Of a stretch of 64,000 nucleotides of DNA, positions 42,762-52,076 are shown in pieces. Positions within the stretch are counted from its first letter, which is position 1, and each line of letters starts with the position of its first letter. A model generated the notes under the pieces. That model was not told the origin of the DNA and searched no databases. It was given only the letters and a program-made list of their open reading frames with translations. A program made the position numbers and the translations under genes. This DNA comes from Candidatus Izemoplasmatales bacterium (lineage in GTDB: Bacteria; Bacillota_I; Bacilli_A; Izemoplasmatales; Hujiaoplasmataceae), in assembly GCA_028698875.1 (NCBI GenBank), contig JAQVVR010000002.1:62001-126000 (forward strand), in the 5' to 3' direction.

Positions 42762-44282
42762 ATGATAATATTAGATGGAAAGCATTTGAATTTAGATAGT
42801 CTTGTTCGCATCGCTCGCGGGCATGAAAAAGTTTCAATTAATACCGAAAATACGTTGCTGGTTTTAGCAGCTGAACGATATGTCGAAAAGGTTGCCGCCG
42901 GCGACAAGCCGGTATACGGAATTAATACTGGCTTTGGAAAGTTATCCGATGTACGGATTAATCCTACCGAAGTCGGTAAACTGCAACAGAATTTATTGAT
43001 GAGTCATGCTTGCGGTGTGGGTAATCCCCTCGCAGAAGATATTGTTCGTGGCATGATGGCAATGCGGGTCAACGCTTTGATAAAAGGATATAGCGGGATT
43101 CGTTTAACCACAATTGAGAAACTGATTGAATTACTGAATAAAGATATATGCCCAGTCGTTTTTGAAAAAGGCAGTTTAGGTTCCAGTGGCGATCTCGCTC
43201 CGCTTTCGCATATGAGTCTGCCCTTAATTGGCTTAGGAGAAGTTTTTTACCAAGGGAAGAGAATGTCCACAAAATCCGCTTTTGCATTAGCGGGAATTTC
43301 TCCCTTAAAAGAATTAAAAGCTAAAGAAGGTTTGTCATTGATTAATGGTACACAAGCCATGACAGCCATTGGAGCGCTAACCTTATATGATGCCATCCAT
43401 CTGGAAAAAACAGCCACCTTGGCCTTGTCTTTGTCTTTAGAGGCTTTACATGGTATCGTTGATGCATTCGACCCCCGTGTTCACGAACTTCGCGGTCAAT
43501 CAGGGCAAATCGAAGTGGCACAAATGATTTTAAAACACATATCAAAAAGCAAAATGACCACCAAACAAGGAGAAATGCGGGTGCAGGACGCATATTCTTT
43601 GAGATGCGCTCCACAAGTTCATGGTGCTAGCCTTGATACATTTAAATATGTCAAAAAGATTGTCGAAGCCGAGATGAATGCAGTAACTGATAATCCGATT
43701 GTTTTTTACGATCAAGAAGAGGCAATCAGTGCTGGTAATTTCCATGGGCAACCGTTAGCTCTTGCTTTTGATTTTTTAGGCATCGCGATTTCAGAACTCG
43801 CTAACATCAGTGAACGACGGATTGAAAGGCTGGTTAATCCGAGTTTGTCAAATGGGTTACCGCCGTTTTTGGTAAATAATTGCGGTATCAATTCGGGTTT
43901 TATGATTATTCAATACAGTGCAGCTTCCTTAGTGAGTGAAAATAAGGTTCTTTCACATCCGGCCAGTGTTGATTCAATTCCATCGTCGGCCAATCAGGAA
44001 GATCATGTATCAATGGGAACGATTGCCGCACGTAAGGCAGGAGCGATACTAGACAACGCTCGTAAAGTTATTGCAATGGAATATATGTCCGCATGTCAAG
44101 CCATTGATTTGCGAGCAAAAAAGGACCTGGGTAATGACACCCAAATTGCATATAATACTTTTAGGAAGCATATTCCGTTTCTTGAAGAAGATACAATCAT
44201 GTATCCACATATTAACGCAGCTGAGGCACTCTTAATCGATGACACTATATATAATGCTATCAATTGGGGGGATATTGAATGA
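42762..44282 (+). CDS. hutH: Histidine ammonia-lyase
   Basis: The 506-residue enzyme converts L-histidine to urocanate and ammonia. The MIO-forming tripeptide lies in GSLGSSGDLAPLSHMS and reads Ser141-Ser142-Gly143 instead of Ala-Ser-Gly. Other family motifs are YGINTGFGKLSDV and QDAYSLRCAPQVHG. The start ATG 42762 follows AGGTGA by 5 bases; GTG 42753 is inside that site. It is the first gene of a contiguous hut operon and overlaps hutU by 4 bases. The variant MIO residue is also found in other lyases as I recall, so activity is likely. Confidence 0.95.
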   Translation: MIILDGKHLNLDSLVRIARGHEKVSINTENTLLVLAAERYVEKVAAGDKPVYGINTGFGKLSDVRINPTEVGKLQQNLLMSHACGVGNPLAEDIVRGMMAMRVNALIKGYSGIRLTTIEKLIELLNKDICPVVFEKGSLGSSGDLAPLSHMSLPLIGLGEVFYQGKRMSTKSAFALAGISPLKELKAKEGLSLINGTQAMTAIGALTLYDAIHLEKTATLALSLSLEALHGIVDAFDPRVHELRGQSGQIEVAQMILKHISKSKMTTKQGEMRVQDAYSLRCAPQVHGASLDTFKYVKKIVEAEMNAVTDNPIVFYDQEEAISAGNFHGQPLALAFDFLGIAISELANISERRIERLVNPSLSNGLPPFLVNNCGINSGFMIIQYSAASLVSENKVLSHPASVDSIPSSANQEDHVSMGTIAARKAGAILDNARKVIAMEYMSACQAIDLRAKKDLGNDTQIAYNTFRKHIPFLEEDTIMYPHINAAEALLIDDTIYNAINWGDIE

Positions 44283-46303
44283 ACGAGCAAACAACTTTCA
44301 CATTAGCTGATATTTTCACCAAATTGCCAGATTACCCAGCATTTGATCCAACGATTCGTCGTGCTCCTAAACGCCATTTCACTTTGTCGGAAATTGAAAC
44401 GCAACTAGCACTAAAAAATGCTTTGCGCTACATTCCTAAACCTTGGCAAAAACAACTTGCCCCTGAGTTTTTGGATGAACTTTTATCAAGAGGACGAATC
44501 TACGGTTATCGGTTCCGCCCGGCTGGAAAAATATATGGCAAACCAATTGATCAATATCAAGGGAATATTATTGAAGGTAAAGCACTTCAAGTGATGATTG
44601 ATAATAATCTCGATTTTGATGTTGCTCTTTATCCATATGAATTGATCACCTATGGCGAAACGGGAGCTGTGATGCAAAACTGGATGCAATATCATCTGGT
44701 GAAAAAATACTTACAAGAAATAAATAATCATCAGACATTAGTCATGATGTCTGGTCATCCGCTCGGATTATTTGATTCTTTAAAATCATCACCAAGAGCA
44801 ATTATAACTAATGGACTAATGATTGGTTTGTATGATGATTTAGAAAATTGGAATCGCGCAGCCCAGTTAGGTGTGGCTAGTTATGGTCAGATGACAGCTG
44901 GTGGTTGGATGTACATCGGACCACAGGGAATCGTCCATGGCACTTATTCGACCTTACTTAATGCCGGTCGCAGCAAACTTGGCATTCCCAATCAGGATAA
45001 TTTGAAAGGGCGACTATTCGTTTCTTCTGGCCTGGGAGGAATGAGTGGCGCGCAAGGCAAAGCTGCAGAAATCGCTGGTGGGGTTGCAATTATCGCTGAA
45101 GTCGATGATTCACGCATCAAAACTCGCTTTGATCAAGGCTGGGTCAAAGAAATTGCCAAAACTCCCCAAGCTGCTTTTGAAAAAGCTCAAATTGCGATTG
45201 ACAAACAAATACCATGGTCGATTGCATTTCTTGGTAATATTGTTGATTTGCTGGAGTATGCGGTCAAAGAAACCATCCATATTGATTTATTAAGTGACCA
45301 AACCAGTTGTCATGCGGTTTATGAAGGTGGTTATTGCCCCGTCGCATTATCGTTTGCCAAACGAACAGAAATGCTAAAAAACCATCCTGATCAATTCAAA
45401 GAACTCGTCAACCAGAGTTTAAAACGGCATTACGAAGCAATCAAAACATTAATTAGCAATCATGTTTATTTCTTTGATTATGGAAATAGTTTTCTTAAAG
45501 CAATTTATGATTCCGGGATAACCGATATCTGTAAAAACGGCATCAATGATATAGATGGTTTCATATGGCCTAGTTATGTCGAAGATATCTTAGGTCCAGT
45601 GCTTTTTGATTATGGATATGGACCATTCCGTTGGGTATGCTTATCAGGATTAGAAAGCGATCTTGATAAAACCGACCAAGCGGCAATGACAGCGATTGAT
45701 ATAAATCGAAGATTCCAGGACTTAGACAATTATAACTGGATTCGGGATGCAAAACAAAATCATATGACTGTTGGAACAAAAGCCAGAATTTTGTATCAAG
45801 ATGCCCTTGGACGATTAAAAATAGCAAAAAAGTTTAATAAAATGGTTCGTAATGGCGAAGTTGGTCCAATCATGCTTGGCCGTGATCATCATGATACGGG
45901 GGGGACTGATTCACCCTTCAGAGAAACATCCAATATCAAAGATGGATCAAATGTGATGGCCGAAATGGCGACTCAGGTCGCCCTTGGCAACGCTTCTCGA
46001 GGAATGAGCCTTGTTGCTCTCCATAATGGTGGTGGCGTAGGTATTGGCAAAGCAATAAATGGCGGTTTTGGCATGGTTCTTGATGGATCACGCCGAGTCG
46101 ATGCGATTTTGGAAACAGCGATTGCTTATGATGTCATGGCTGGTGTTTCTCGTCGATCTTGGGCTCGCAACGAAAACGCTTTATCGATCGCCAAAGAATA
46201 TAATACATTAGATCGTAATACCACTATTACTATTCCATATTTGACTGATGACGATTTCATCAATCATCTTGTACATGAAAAATACATAAAGGGAGGAAAA
46301 TAA
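44279..46303 (+). CDS. hutU: Urocanate hydratase, long form
   Basis: The 674-residue protein hydrates urocanate to imidazolonepropionate using tightly bound NAD. Family motifs are QMTAGGWMYIGPQGIVHG and ALHNGGGVGIGKAINGG. It is the long form (about 670 residues, as in animal UROC1) rather than the 550-residue form of Bacillus and Pseudomonas. The start overlaps the hutH stop (ATGA), and ftcD starts 1 base after its stop. Confidence 0.96.
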   Translation: MNEQTTFTLADIFTKLPDYPAFDPTIRRAPKRHFTLSEIETQLALKNALRYIPKPWQKQLAPEFLDELLSRGRIYGYRFRPAGKIYGKPIDQYQGNIIEGKALQVMIDNNLDFDVALYPYELITYGETGAVMQNWMQYHLVKKYLQEINNHQTLVMMSGHPLGLFDSLKSSPRAIITNGLMIGLYDDLENWNRAAQLGVASYGQMTAGGWMYIGPQGIVHGTYSTLLNAGRSKLGIPNQDNLKGRLFVSSGLGGMSGAQGKAAEIAGGVAIIAEVDDSRIKTRFDQGWVKEIAKTPQAAFEKAQIAIDKQIPWSIAFLGNIVDLLEYAVKETIHIDLLSDQTSCHAVYEGGYCPVALSFAKRTEMLKNHPDQFKELVNQSLKRHYEAIKTLISNHVYFFDYGNSFLKAIYDSGITDICKNGINDIDGFIWPSYVEDILGPVLFDYGYGPFRWVCLSGLESDLDKTDQAAMTAIDINRRFQDLDNYNWIRDAKQNHMTVGTKARILYQDALGRLKIAKKFNKMVRNGEVGPIMLGRDHHDTGGTDSPFRETSNIKDGSNVMAEMATQVALGNASRGMSLVALHNGGGVGIGKAINGGFGMVLDGSRRVDAILETAIAYDVMAGVSRRSWARNENALSIAKEYNTLDRNTTITIPYLTDDDFINHLVHEKYIKGGK

Positions 46304-46304
46304 A

Positions 46305-47270
46305 ATGGGCAAAATCGTAGAATGCGTTCCGAACTTTAGCGAAGGCCGTGACAAACAGAAAATTGAAGCGATAATCGCACCGCTAAAAAATCGCAAGGGT
46401 TTCAAGTTGGTTTCATATGAGCCTGATATTGATTATAATCGGACGGTTGTCACTTTAATCGGCGATGCGTTAGCTATAATCGAAGCTTTACCAGAGTTTG
46501 TCGAACAAGCCCTCAATTTGATTGACTTAAATCATCATACTGGTCAACATCCAAGGATGGGAGCGGTTGATGTCATCCCTTTTATTCCGCTAGGTGAAAC
46601 AACCATTGAAGAGTGTGTTGAATTTGCCAATAGGTTAGCTAAAATTGTCTCATCACGTTTCACAATTCCGGTATTTATGTATGCCTTAGCTGCCAATCAA
46701 GCGGAACGGATTAGCCTTCCGAATATTCGTAAGGGTGAGTTTGAAGGCATGAAAACTAAAATTTTGGACCCCCAATGGGCTCCCGATTATGGAAAACCCG
46801 AAATTCATCCTACTTTCGGCGCTGTTGCCATTGGCGCCAGAATATTATTAGTAGCATATAATATCGATTTGGCGACCAAAGAAGAAAAAGTTGCTGAACG
46901 ATTAGCCCGAACGATTCGCCAATCTAGTGGTGGGTTTCAACATATTCAAGCCGGTCCGGCATATCTTGATCAACGCGGTCATGTCCAAGTTACAATGAAT
47001 ATTCTTGATTATAAGAAAAATCCATTATATCGAATTTGGGAAACAATTAAAATGGAAGCTTTACGCTATCATGTCGAAGTAACATCAGCGGAAATCATCG
47101 GTTTAATGCCCAAAGAAGCATTAATGGATTCGTTGAAGTATTATTTTGCCGTAAATAATCGCAAGTTTATACCTTCTATGTCAATTGAAGAAGCGGTTTT
47201 TGAAGCTATACATTACCTACAATTGCGTGACTTTAATGCAAGCAAGGTTATTGAAAGTTATCTCGAATAA
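46305..47270 (+). CDS. ftcD: Glutamate formimidoyltransferase
   Basis: The 321-residue protein corresponds to the N-terminal half of animal FTCD. It begins KIVECVPNFSEGRDKQKIE and has HTGQHPRMGAVDVIPFIP. It transfers the formimino group from N-formimino-L-glutamate to THF, giving glutamate and 5-formimino-THF. The cyclodeaminase is a separate gene two positions downstream. The presence of this gene, and no hutG or hutF, defines the THF-dependent route. Confidence 0.97.
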   Translation: MGKIVECVPNFSEGRDKQKIEAIIAPLKNRKGFKLVSYEPDIDYNRTVVTLIGDALAIIEALPEFVEQALNLIDLNHHTGQHPRMGAVDVIPFIPLGETTIEECVEFANRLAKIVSSRFTIPVFMYALAANQAERISLPNIRKGEFEGMKTKILDPQWAPDYGKPEIHPTFGAVAIGARILLVAYNIDLATKEEKVAERLARTIRQSSGGFQHIQAGPAYLDQRGHVQVTMNILDYKKNPLYRIWETIKMEALRYHVEVTSAEIIGLMPKEALMDSLKYYFAVNNRKFIPSMSIEEAVFEAIHYLQLRDFNASKVIESYLE

Positions 47271-47283
47271 GGAGAGTGGTTTC

Positions 47284-48549
47284 ATGATTGAACTCATCAT
47301 TCATCATATCGGTGAACTGATTACCCCGTTTCACACTCCCCCAGTCAAAGGAAAATTCATGCGCGAAGTAAAACGGGTAACAGACGCTTTTATTGCCATC
47401 AATGATGGCTTGATTGTCGCCATCGGATCTGGTGATTATCAGGCATATCAAGACAAAAATACGGTTTTGTATGATGCCAGTGGTGCTTTAATGGTTCCTG
47501 GCTTCATTGATGGTCATACGCATCTTGTTTTCGGCGGATCGCGTGAGTTTGAATTTGCTGATAAAGTGGCAGGAATTCCTTATTTGGATATCCTGAAACG
47601 CGGTGGCGGGATTTTCGCCACCGTGAAAAGTACTCGGCAGGCCACAATGAGGGAATTAGAAACTAAAGCTCTGAAGTCGCTTGATATTATGCTTTCATTT
47701 GGCGTCACTACAATTGAAGCCAAAAGTGGTTATGGATTGGATCAAAAAACCGAAATTCGTCAGTTGGAAGTTGCTAGTGCTGTAAACAAAATTCAACCCA
47801 TCGACATTATCTCCACCTATATGGGAGCCCATGCTATTCCCAAAGAATATGCCCATAATCGAACTTTATATATTGAAGAAGTTATCAAGATAATGAAAAC
47901 AATCAAGGCTAGTAATTTAGCCGTTTTCGCAGATGTTTTTTGCGAAGAAGGTGTATTTACTCCGCAAGAGACAATTACTATTCTTACCGCCGCCAAGGCA
48001 ATTGGATTGATTCCAAAAGTCCATGCGGATGAAATTGTTTCCAATGGGGGCGCAAAAATCGCCGTTGATTTACAGGCGGCAAGCGCTGACCATTTAATGG
48101 CCATCAGTACCGAGGATATGGTTGGGCTTGCACAATCGAATACGATTGCTAATTTGCTACCAGGAACTTCATTTTATCTGAATAAAGAATACGCAAATGC
48201 TAGAGCTTTGCTTGAGGTGGGTGCTGCAGTCGGGGTGGCTAGTGACTATAATCCGGGGTCCTCGCCATCGGAAAACTTTCAATTAATCATGCAATTAGCA
48301 GCCAATAAATTACGAATGAGTCCTGAAGAAATACTAAATGCTGTGACGATTAACCCCGCATACCAATTGCATATTGCCGACAAGGTTGGCTCTATTGCTA
48401 TTGGTAAACAGGCAGACTTAGTCTTGCTTGATGCGAAAAACCTTGAATATGTTATGTACCACTATGGAATTAATCATACAAAAGCAGTCTTTAAAAACGG
48501 AGTCTTAGTTTATGAAGCCAAGCATTATAATCATGGAGGTATTATATGA
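47284..48549 (+). CDS. hutI: Imidazolonepropionase
   Basis: The 421-residue amidohydrolase has DGHTHLVFGGSRE with the metal histidines, VHADEI and SDYNPGSSPSEN. It opens the imidazolone ring to N-formimino-L-glutamate. ATG 47284 follows GGAGAG by 7 bases; the upstream in-frame extension lies inside ftcD and is rejected. fchA overlaps its stop by 4 bases. Confidence 0.96.
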   Translation: MIELIIHHIGELITPFHTPPVKGKFMREVKRVTDAFIAINDGLIVAIGSGDYQAYQDKNTVLYDASGALMVPGFIDGHTHLVFGGSREFEFADKVAGIPYLDILKRGGGIFATVKSTRQATMRELETKALKSLDIMLSFGVTTIEAKSGYGLDQKTEIRQLEVASAVNKIQPIDIISTYMGAHAIPKEYAHNRTLYIEEVIKIMKTIKASNLAVFADVFCEEGVFTPQETITILTAAKAIGLIPKVHADEIVSNGGAKIAVDLQAASADHLMAISTEDMVGLAQSNTIANLLPGTSFYLNKEYANARALLEVGAAVGVASDYNPGSSPSENFQLIMQLAANKLRMSPEEILNAVTINPAYQLHIADKVGSIAIGKQADLVLLDAKNLEYVMYHYGINHTKAVFKNGVLVYEAKHYNHGGII

Positions 48550-49187
48550 ATTTAGTTGATCTGAAAATAATCGAATTCGTTAATGAAGTCGATTCTGCTT
48601 CGCCGGCTCCTGGTGGGGGCAGTGTCGCTGCTTTGGCTGGCACTTTGGGGGCATCATTAGTCCGAATGGTTGGGCATTTGACGGTGACAAAAAAGAAATT
48701 TCTGGCGTTATCTGAATCCGAACAAAGTGATTTTAATAACGATATTAAGTATCTGCTTACAATTAAAGAACGACTGATTACTTTAATTGATGCGGACACC
48801 GAATCATTCAAAAAAATCATGGCGGCATTCCAAATGCCAAAAATTTCTGACAAGGAGATTGAACTCCGCAATCAAGCAATCCAAATAGCCACATTAGGTG
48901 CTATCGAAGTTCCGCTGGAAGTGGCTTCACTATGTTGCAATGCTTTACAAAGGCTTGAGCGAATTCTTTGTAATGGTAATAAAAATGCACTATCTGACCT
49001 TGGTGTGGGCACATTGATGCTTTACTCTGGTATGGAAGGTGCAATTTTGAATGTCAAAATCAATTTATCGGGAATTACCGATACAAAAAAAGTAAGTTAT
49101 TTTCAGGAAAAATCGCAACAGTATTTAACGAATGGAACTGAAGTAAAAGATAAAATCTTAGCCGCGATACATGCGCGCTTAGTATAA
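48546..49187 (+). CDS. fchA: Formimidoyltetrahydrofolate cyclodeaminase
   Basis: The 213-residue helical protein has the family motif SASPAPGGGSVAALAGTLGA. It converts 5-formimino-THF to 5,10-methenyl-THF and ammonia. The product can be hydrolysed to 10-formyl-THF, the substrate for reverse formate-THF ligase (7201-8868), yielding ATP. It is the last strict hut gene; the transaldolase follows after 42 bases. Confidence 0.95.
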   Translation: MNLVDLKIIEFVNEVDSASPAPGGGSVAALAGTLGASLVRMVGHLTVTKKKFLALSESEQSDFNNDIKYLLTIKERLITLIDADTESFKKIMAAFQMPKISDKEIELRNQAIQIATLGAIEVPLEVASLCCNALQRLERILCNGNKNALSDLGVGTLMLYSGMEGAILNVKINLSGITDTKKVSYFQEKSQQYLTNGTEVKDKILAAIHARLV

Positions 49188-49229
49188 CTGCGTTTATCTG
49201 GTTAATAATATCAAAGGGGGTATTAATTT

Positions 49230-49874
49230 ATGAAATTATTTATTGACACGGCGAATCTCGCAGAAATAAAAACCGCAAGTACATGGGGAATTATCTCTGG
49301 GGTGACAACTAATCCATCACTGATTGCCAAAGAAGGACGGAATATCGTCGATGTCATCAAAGAAATCACAACTTTGATTGATGGACCGATTAGTGCCGAG
49401 GTTCAAGAAGGATTAGCAGAGGCGATGATTGAAACCGCTTTTGATTATGCAAAAATGCATTCAAATATTGTTATCAAAATCCCGATGACAATGGAAGGCA
49501 TCAAAGCTGTCAGCGTCTTATCAAAACACGGGATTAAGACAAATGTTACTTTATGTTTTTCGGTATCGCAAGCGATGATGGCTGCCAAAGCAGGGGCTAC
49601 ATTTGTTTCTCCATTTATGGGGCGATTAGATGACGCAACCAATAATCCGGAGGCCGGATACGAGTTATTGCAAGATATTCGGTTAGCATATGACAATTAC
49701 CATATCCAAACCGAAATCATCGCAGCTTCAATTAGACATCCACTGCATGCGGAGCAAGCGGCACTAGCAGGGGCAGATATTGCGACCATTCCATATAAAG
49801 TTTTTTTGCAGATGATTGAGCACCCACTAACCGCCAAAGGATTGGATATCTTTCGTAAAGCGGAAAAACAATAA
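49230..49874 (+). CDS. Transaldolase/fructose-6-phosphate aldolase-like (TalC type)
   Basis: The 214-residue protein is of the short TalC/FSA type. It has [25 protein letters not shown] and the Schiff-base lysine in [12 protein letters not shown]. Such enzymes act as transaldolase in the pentose phosphate pathway or as fructose-6-phosphate aldolase; sequence alone does not decide. AAAGGGGG precedes the ATG. It follows fchA with no terminator between them, so it may be read with hut, and a strong terminator ends it. Confidence 0.9.
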   Translation: MKLFIDTANLAEIKTASTWGIISGVTTNPSLIAKEGRNIVDVIKEITTLIDGPISAEVQEGLAEAMIETAFDYAKMHSNIVIKIPMTMEGIKAVSVLSKHGIKTNVTLCFSVSQAMMAAKAGATFVSPFMGRLDDATNNPEAGYELLQDIRLAYDNYHIQTEIIAASIRHPLHAEQAALAGADIATIPYKVFLQMIEHPLTAKGLDIFRKAEKQ

Positions 49875-49880
49875 AAAAGG

Positions 49881-49903
49881 AAACGGTTAAAACCGTTTTT
49901 TTT
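49881..49903 (+). terminator. Rho-independent terminator
   Basis: AAACGGTT (49881-49888) and AACCGTTT (49891-49898) with a 2-base loop (larger if end pairs open), followed by T residues. Confidence 0.9.
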
Positions 49904-49932
49904 ATACTCTCATAAATAAAAAGATAACTTAA

Positions 49933-49989
49933 GACCGATATTTGTCAATTGTGAGGCTTCGGGAAAACACTATACAAACAATATCGGTC
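49933..49989. promoter_or_regulatory. Widely spaced 10-bp inverted repeat upstream of the cyclase-like gene
   Basis: GACCGATATT (49933-49942) and AATATCGGTC (49980-49989) are perfect inverted copies 37 bases apart. The right copy lies directly upstream of the extended -10 element. Because the repeat is upstream of the predicted transcript start, it is likelier a pair of DNA binding sites than an RNA stem. The regulator is unknown. Confidence 0.6.
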
Positions 49990-49990
49990 G

Positions 49991-49999
49991 TGGTATAAT
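49991..49999 (+). promoter_or_regulatory. Extended -10 promoter element
   Basis: TGGTATAAT, with a predicted start near 50006. No consensus -35 is present, consistent with activation or repression through the flanking repeat. Confidence 0.6.
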
Positions 50000-50055
50000 A
50001 TCAACACTGTGGTCAAATTATATTAGCCATATGATAATGTTTTAAAGGAGAAAAA

Positions 50056-50820
50056 ATGAAAGAAATTCAGGAAAAAATTCAAAAGATTTTGGAAACACCT
50101 AACGAAATAAATGGAGAAAAAGGATACTCGACTGATTGGGAACCATCCGAAAATGATGATGATTTTGGTGAACTGTATACGGATTTATATGTTTTAATTC
50201 GCAATATAGATGATTTTTTTACCGAGGATGGTAACCCAAAAGCACTGGATCTCGTTGATTCGTTTTTAATAGAGTCACTAATCACGCTTAAGAAAAATCA
50301 TGATATCATTCGGGTGGAATCGGGCGATGATTATGTTAAAGCCACGGCGTTTACTCCAGATGGTGAGACAGCTGGTTATCTGTTTGATAGTGCTGTTCAA
50401 ATCAACACAATGATGGAAATTTATAATAAAACTCTCGCTGAAAATAACATGCCAAGAATTGATGCCGGCATCGGGATGGCGACTTTTCCGGGAAATGCCG
50501 ATGAGGAAGAGGAAACATGTCATTGTCACGAAGAAGGACATCAATGCGAAAGTGATGATGAGGAATGTCAATGTCATGGGCATGGAATTGAAAGTCTTGA
50601 ATTTGGATACGCTACTGATTTGGATAATACCGCTTTACATATGGCAACGATTGCCAACAGTGATGAATTAGATCCAATCGTCATTAACGAACCGACGTAT
50701 AGTTTGATGTCCGATTCGGAAGCATTAAAAGAATTTTTGGATCACAACCTAGAAAAAGTAATCTTTGAAGGAGAAGACTTTTCCGTTTTCCATGGTAATA
50801 TCGTTTCGGAAGAAGAATAG
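50056..50820 (+). CDS. Degenerate class III nucleotidyl-cyclase-like protein with Cys/His-rich insert
   Basis: The 254-residue acidic protein follows the class III cyclase order: DLYVLIRNIDDFF (residues 43-55), RVESGDDYVKATAF (86-99), a helix, IDAGIGMATF (135-144), GYATDLDNTALHMATIAN (184-201), then PIVINEPTYSLM. The first metal Asp is replaced by Asn50; Asp91 is kept; the Asn and Arg expected in DTVNLAARL are replaced by Ala. Between residues 155 and 176 lies a run with five Cys and five His. I infer a non-catalytic, possibly metal-binding, cyclase-fold protein. AAAGGAG precedes the start. The SPT-like gene follows after 32 bases without a terminator. Confidence 0.6.
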   Translation: MKEIQEKIQKILETPNEINGEKGYSTDWEPSENDDDFGELYTDLYVLIRNIDDFFTEDGNPKALDLVDSFLIESLITLKKNHDIIRVESGDDYVKATAFTPDGETAGYLFDSAVQINTMMEIYNKTLAENNMPRIDAGIGMATFPGNADEEEETCHCHEEGHQCESDDEECQCHGHGIESLEFGYATDLDNTALHMATIANSDELDPIVINEPTYSLMSDSEALKEFLDHNLEKVIFEGEDFSVFHGNIVSEEE

Positions 50821-50852
50821 TAATACTAAATCAAAATATTAGGATGGTTAAT

Positions 50853-52076
50853 ATGGATATTTTTAAGAAGTGTGATGATTTTACATTAGTAGATGAGTAC
50901 AAGAATCTGGGTATATATCCCTATTTTCATGCGTTGGAAACCAAACAGGATATCGAAGTTACAATGGAAGGGCAACGACGGATTATGATTGGTTCCAATA
51001 ACTATTTGGGATTAACAGGAGATGCTCGTGTCATTGAAGCCGGGATTAAAGCAATTACGGAATTTGGGTCGGGAGTATCCGGATCACGGTTTCTTAATGG
51101 AACCCTGACAATGCATGTTGAATTAGAAACAGAATTAGCGGATTTTTTACATAAAGAAGCCTGCGTTACTTTTTCTACCGGATTTCAAACCAATCTGGGA
51201 ATCATCTCGGCAATTGCTGGGAAAGATGATCTTGTCTTCTGTGATCGCGAAAATCATGCAAGCATCTATGATGGAATAAAACTCAGTTACGCAACCATGG
51301 TCCGATATCGTCACAATGATATGGTTGATTTAGAAGAGCGTTTGCAAAACGCTGATGAAACAAAGGGTAAATTAATTATCACCGATGGTGTTTTTAGTAT
51401 GTCGGGTGACATTTGCAAATTACCAGAAATTGTTGCTTTGGCAAAAAAATATAATGCGCGAGTGATGATTGATGATGCTCACGGATTTGGCGTTTTAGGA
51501 CCTAATGGCCGAGGAACGGCTGAGTATTTTGGTTTAGAAGCTGAAGTTGATATGATTATGGGTACTTTTTCAAAATCATTAGCGAGTCTTGGTGGCTACT
51601 TAGTAGCTAGTCGGCGTGTCGTTGAATTTGTCAAACACAAATCGCGCCCCTTCATTTTCTGTGCTGCGATTACACCAGCTAATGCCGCTTGTGCTTTGAA
51701 AGCCTTACAAATATTAAAAGCCCAACCAAAGCGACCGAAAGCTTTGCTTGATATTGCGGCTTATGTTCGTCAAGCTCTAAAGGAACGGGGCGTTAAAATC
51801 TTAGAAAACTCAATTGCTCCAATTATTCCTATTTATACGTATACCGCTTTAAGAACATTAGTGGCGTGTAAGATTCTTTATGATAAAGGTGTTTATGTCA
51901 ATCCGGTTTTACCTCCAGCAGCTCCGGAAGGGGAATGCCTAATCAGAACTAGTTATACAGCAACGCATACCAAAGCAATGATGGATGAAGCGGTTAATAT
52001 CATTGCTGATGTACTTAAAGAATTACCTGAAGATGATGCGGCAGTTCTTGCCTATCTACAAGCAAATCATGTCTAA
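50853..52076 (+). CDS. Alpha-oxoamine synthase, serine palmitoyltransferase-like
   Basis: The 407-residue PLP enzyme has GSNNYLGLTGDARVIEAG, FGSGVSGSRFLNGTLTMHVE and the PLP lysine K241 in MGTFSKSLASLGG. From memory, long stretches match Bacteroides serine palmitoyltransferase closely (YPYF near the N-terminus, RFLNGT, DRENHASIYDG, VNPVLPPA). Such enzymes condense L-serine with an acyl thioester to 3-ketosphinganine. BioF and Kbl share the fold but differ in these motifs. ATG 50853 has AGGA 8 bases upstream. The next gene, a short-chain reductase overlapping by 8 bases, could reduce the ketone. Confidence 0.8.
   Translation: MDIFKKCDDFTLVDEYKNLGIYPYFHALETKQDIEVTMEGQRRIMIGSNNYLGLTGDARVIEAGIKAITEFGSGVSGSRFLNGTLTMHVELETELADFLHKEACVTFSTGFQTNLGIISAIAGKDDLVFCDRENHASIYDGIKLSYATMVRYRHNDMVDLEERLQNADETKGKLIITDGVFSMSGDICKLPEIVALAKKYNARVMIDDAHGFGVLGPNGRGTAEYFGLEAEVDMIMGTFSKSLASLGGYLVASRRVVEFVKHKSRPFIFCAAITPANAACALKALQILKAQPKRPKALLDIAAYVRQALKERGVKILENSIAPIIPIYTYTALRTLVACKILYDKGVYVNPVLPPAAPEGECLIRTSYTATHTKAMMDEAVNIIADVLKELPEDDAAVLAYLQANHV

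Noticed and set aside
50853-52076. 2-amino-3-ketobutyrate CoA ligase or 8-amino-7-oxononanoate synthase
   Set aside because: The motifs RFLNGT, DRENHASIYDG and VNPVLPPA fit serine palmitoyltransferase better, and no threonine dehydrogenase or biotin gene is adjacent. A tree would settle it.
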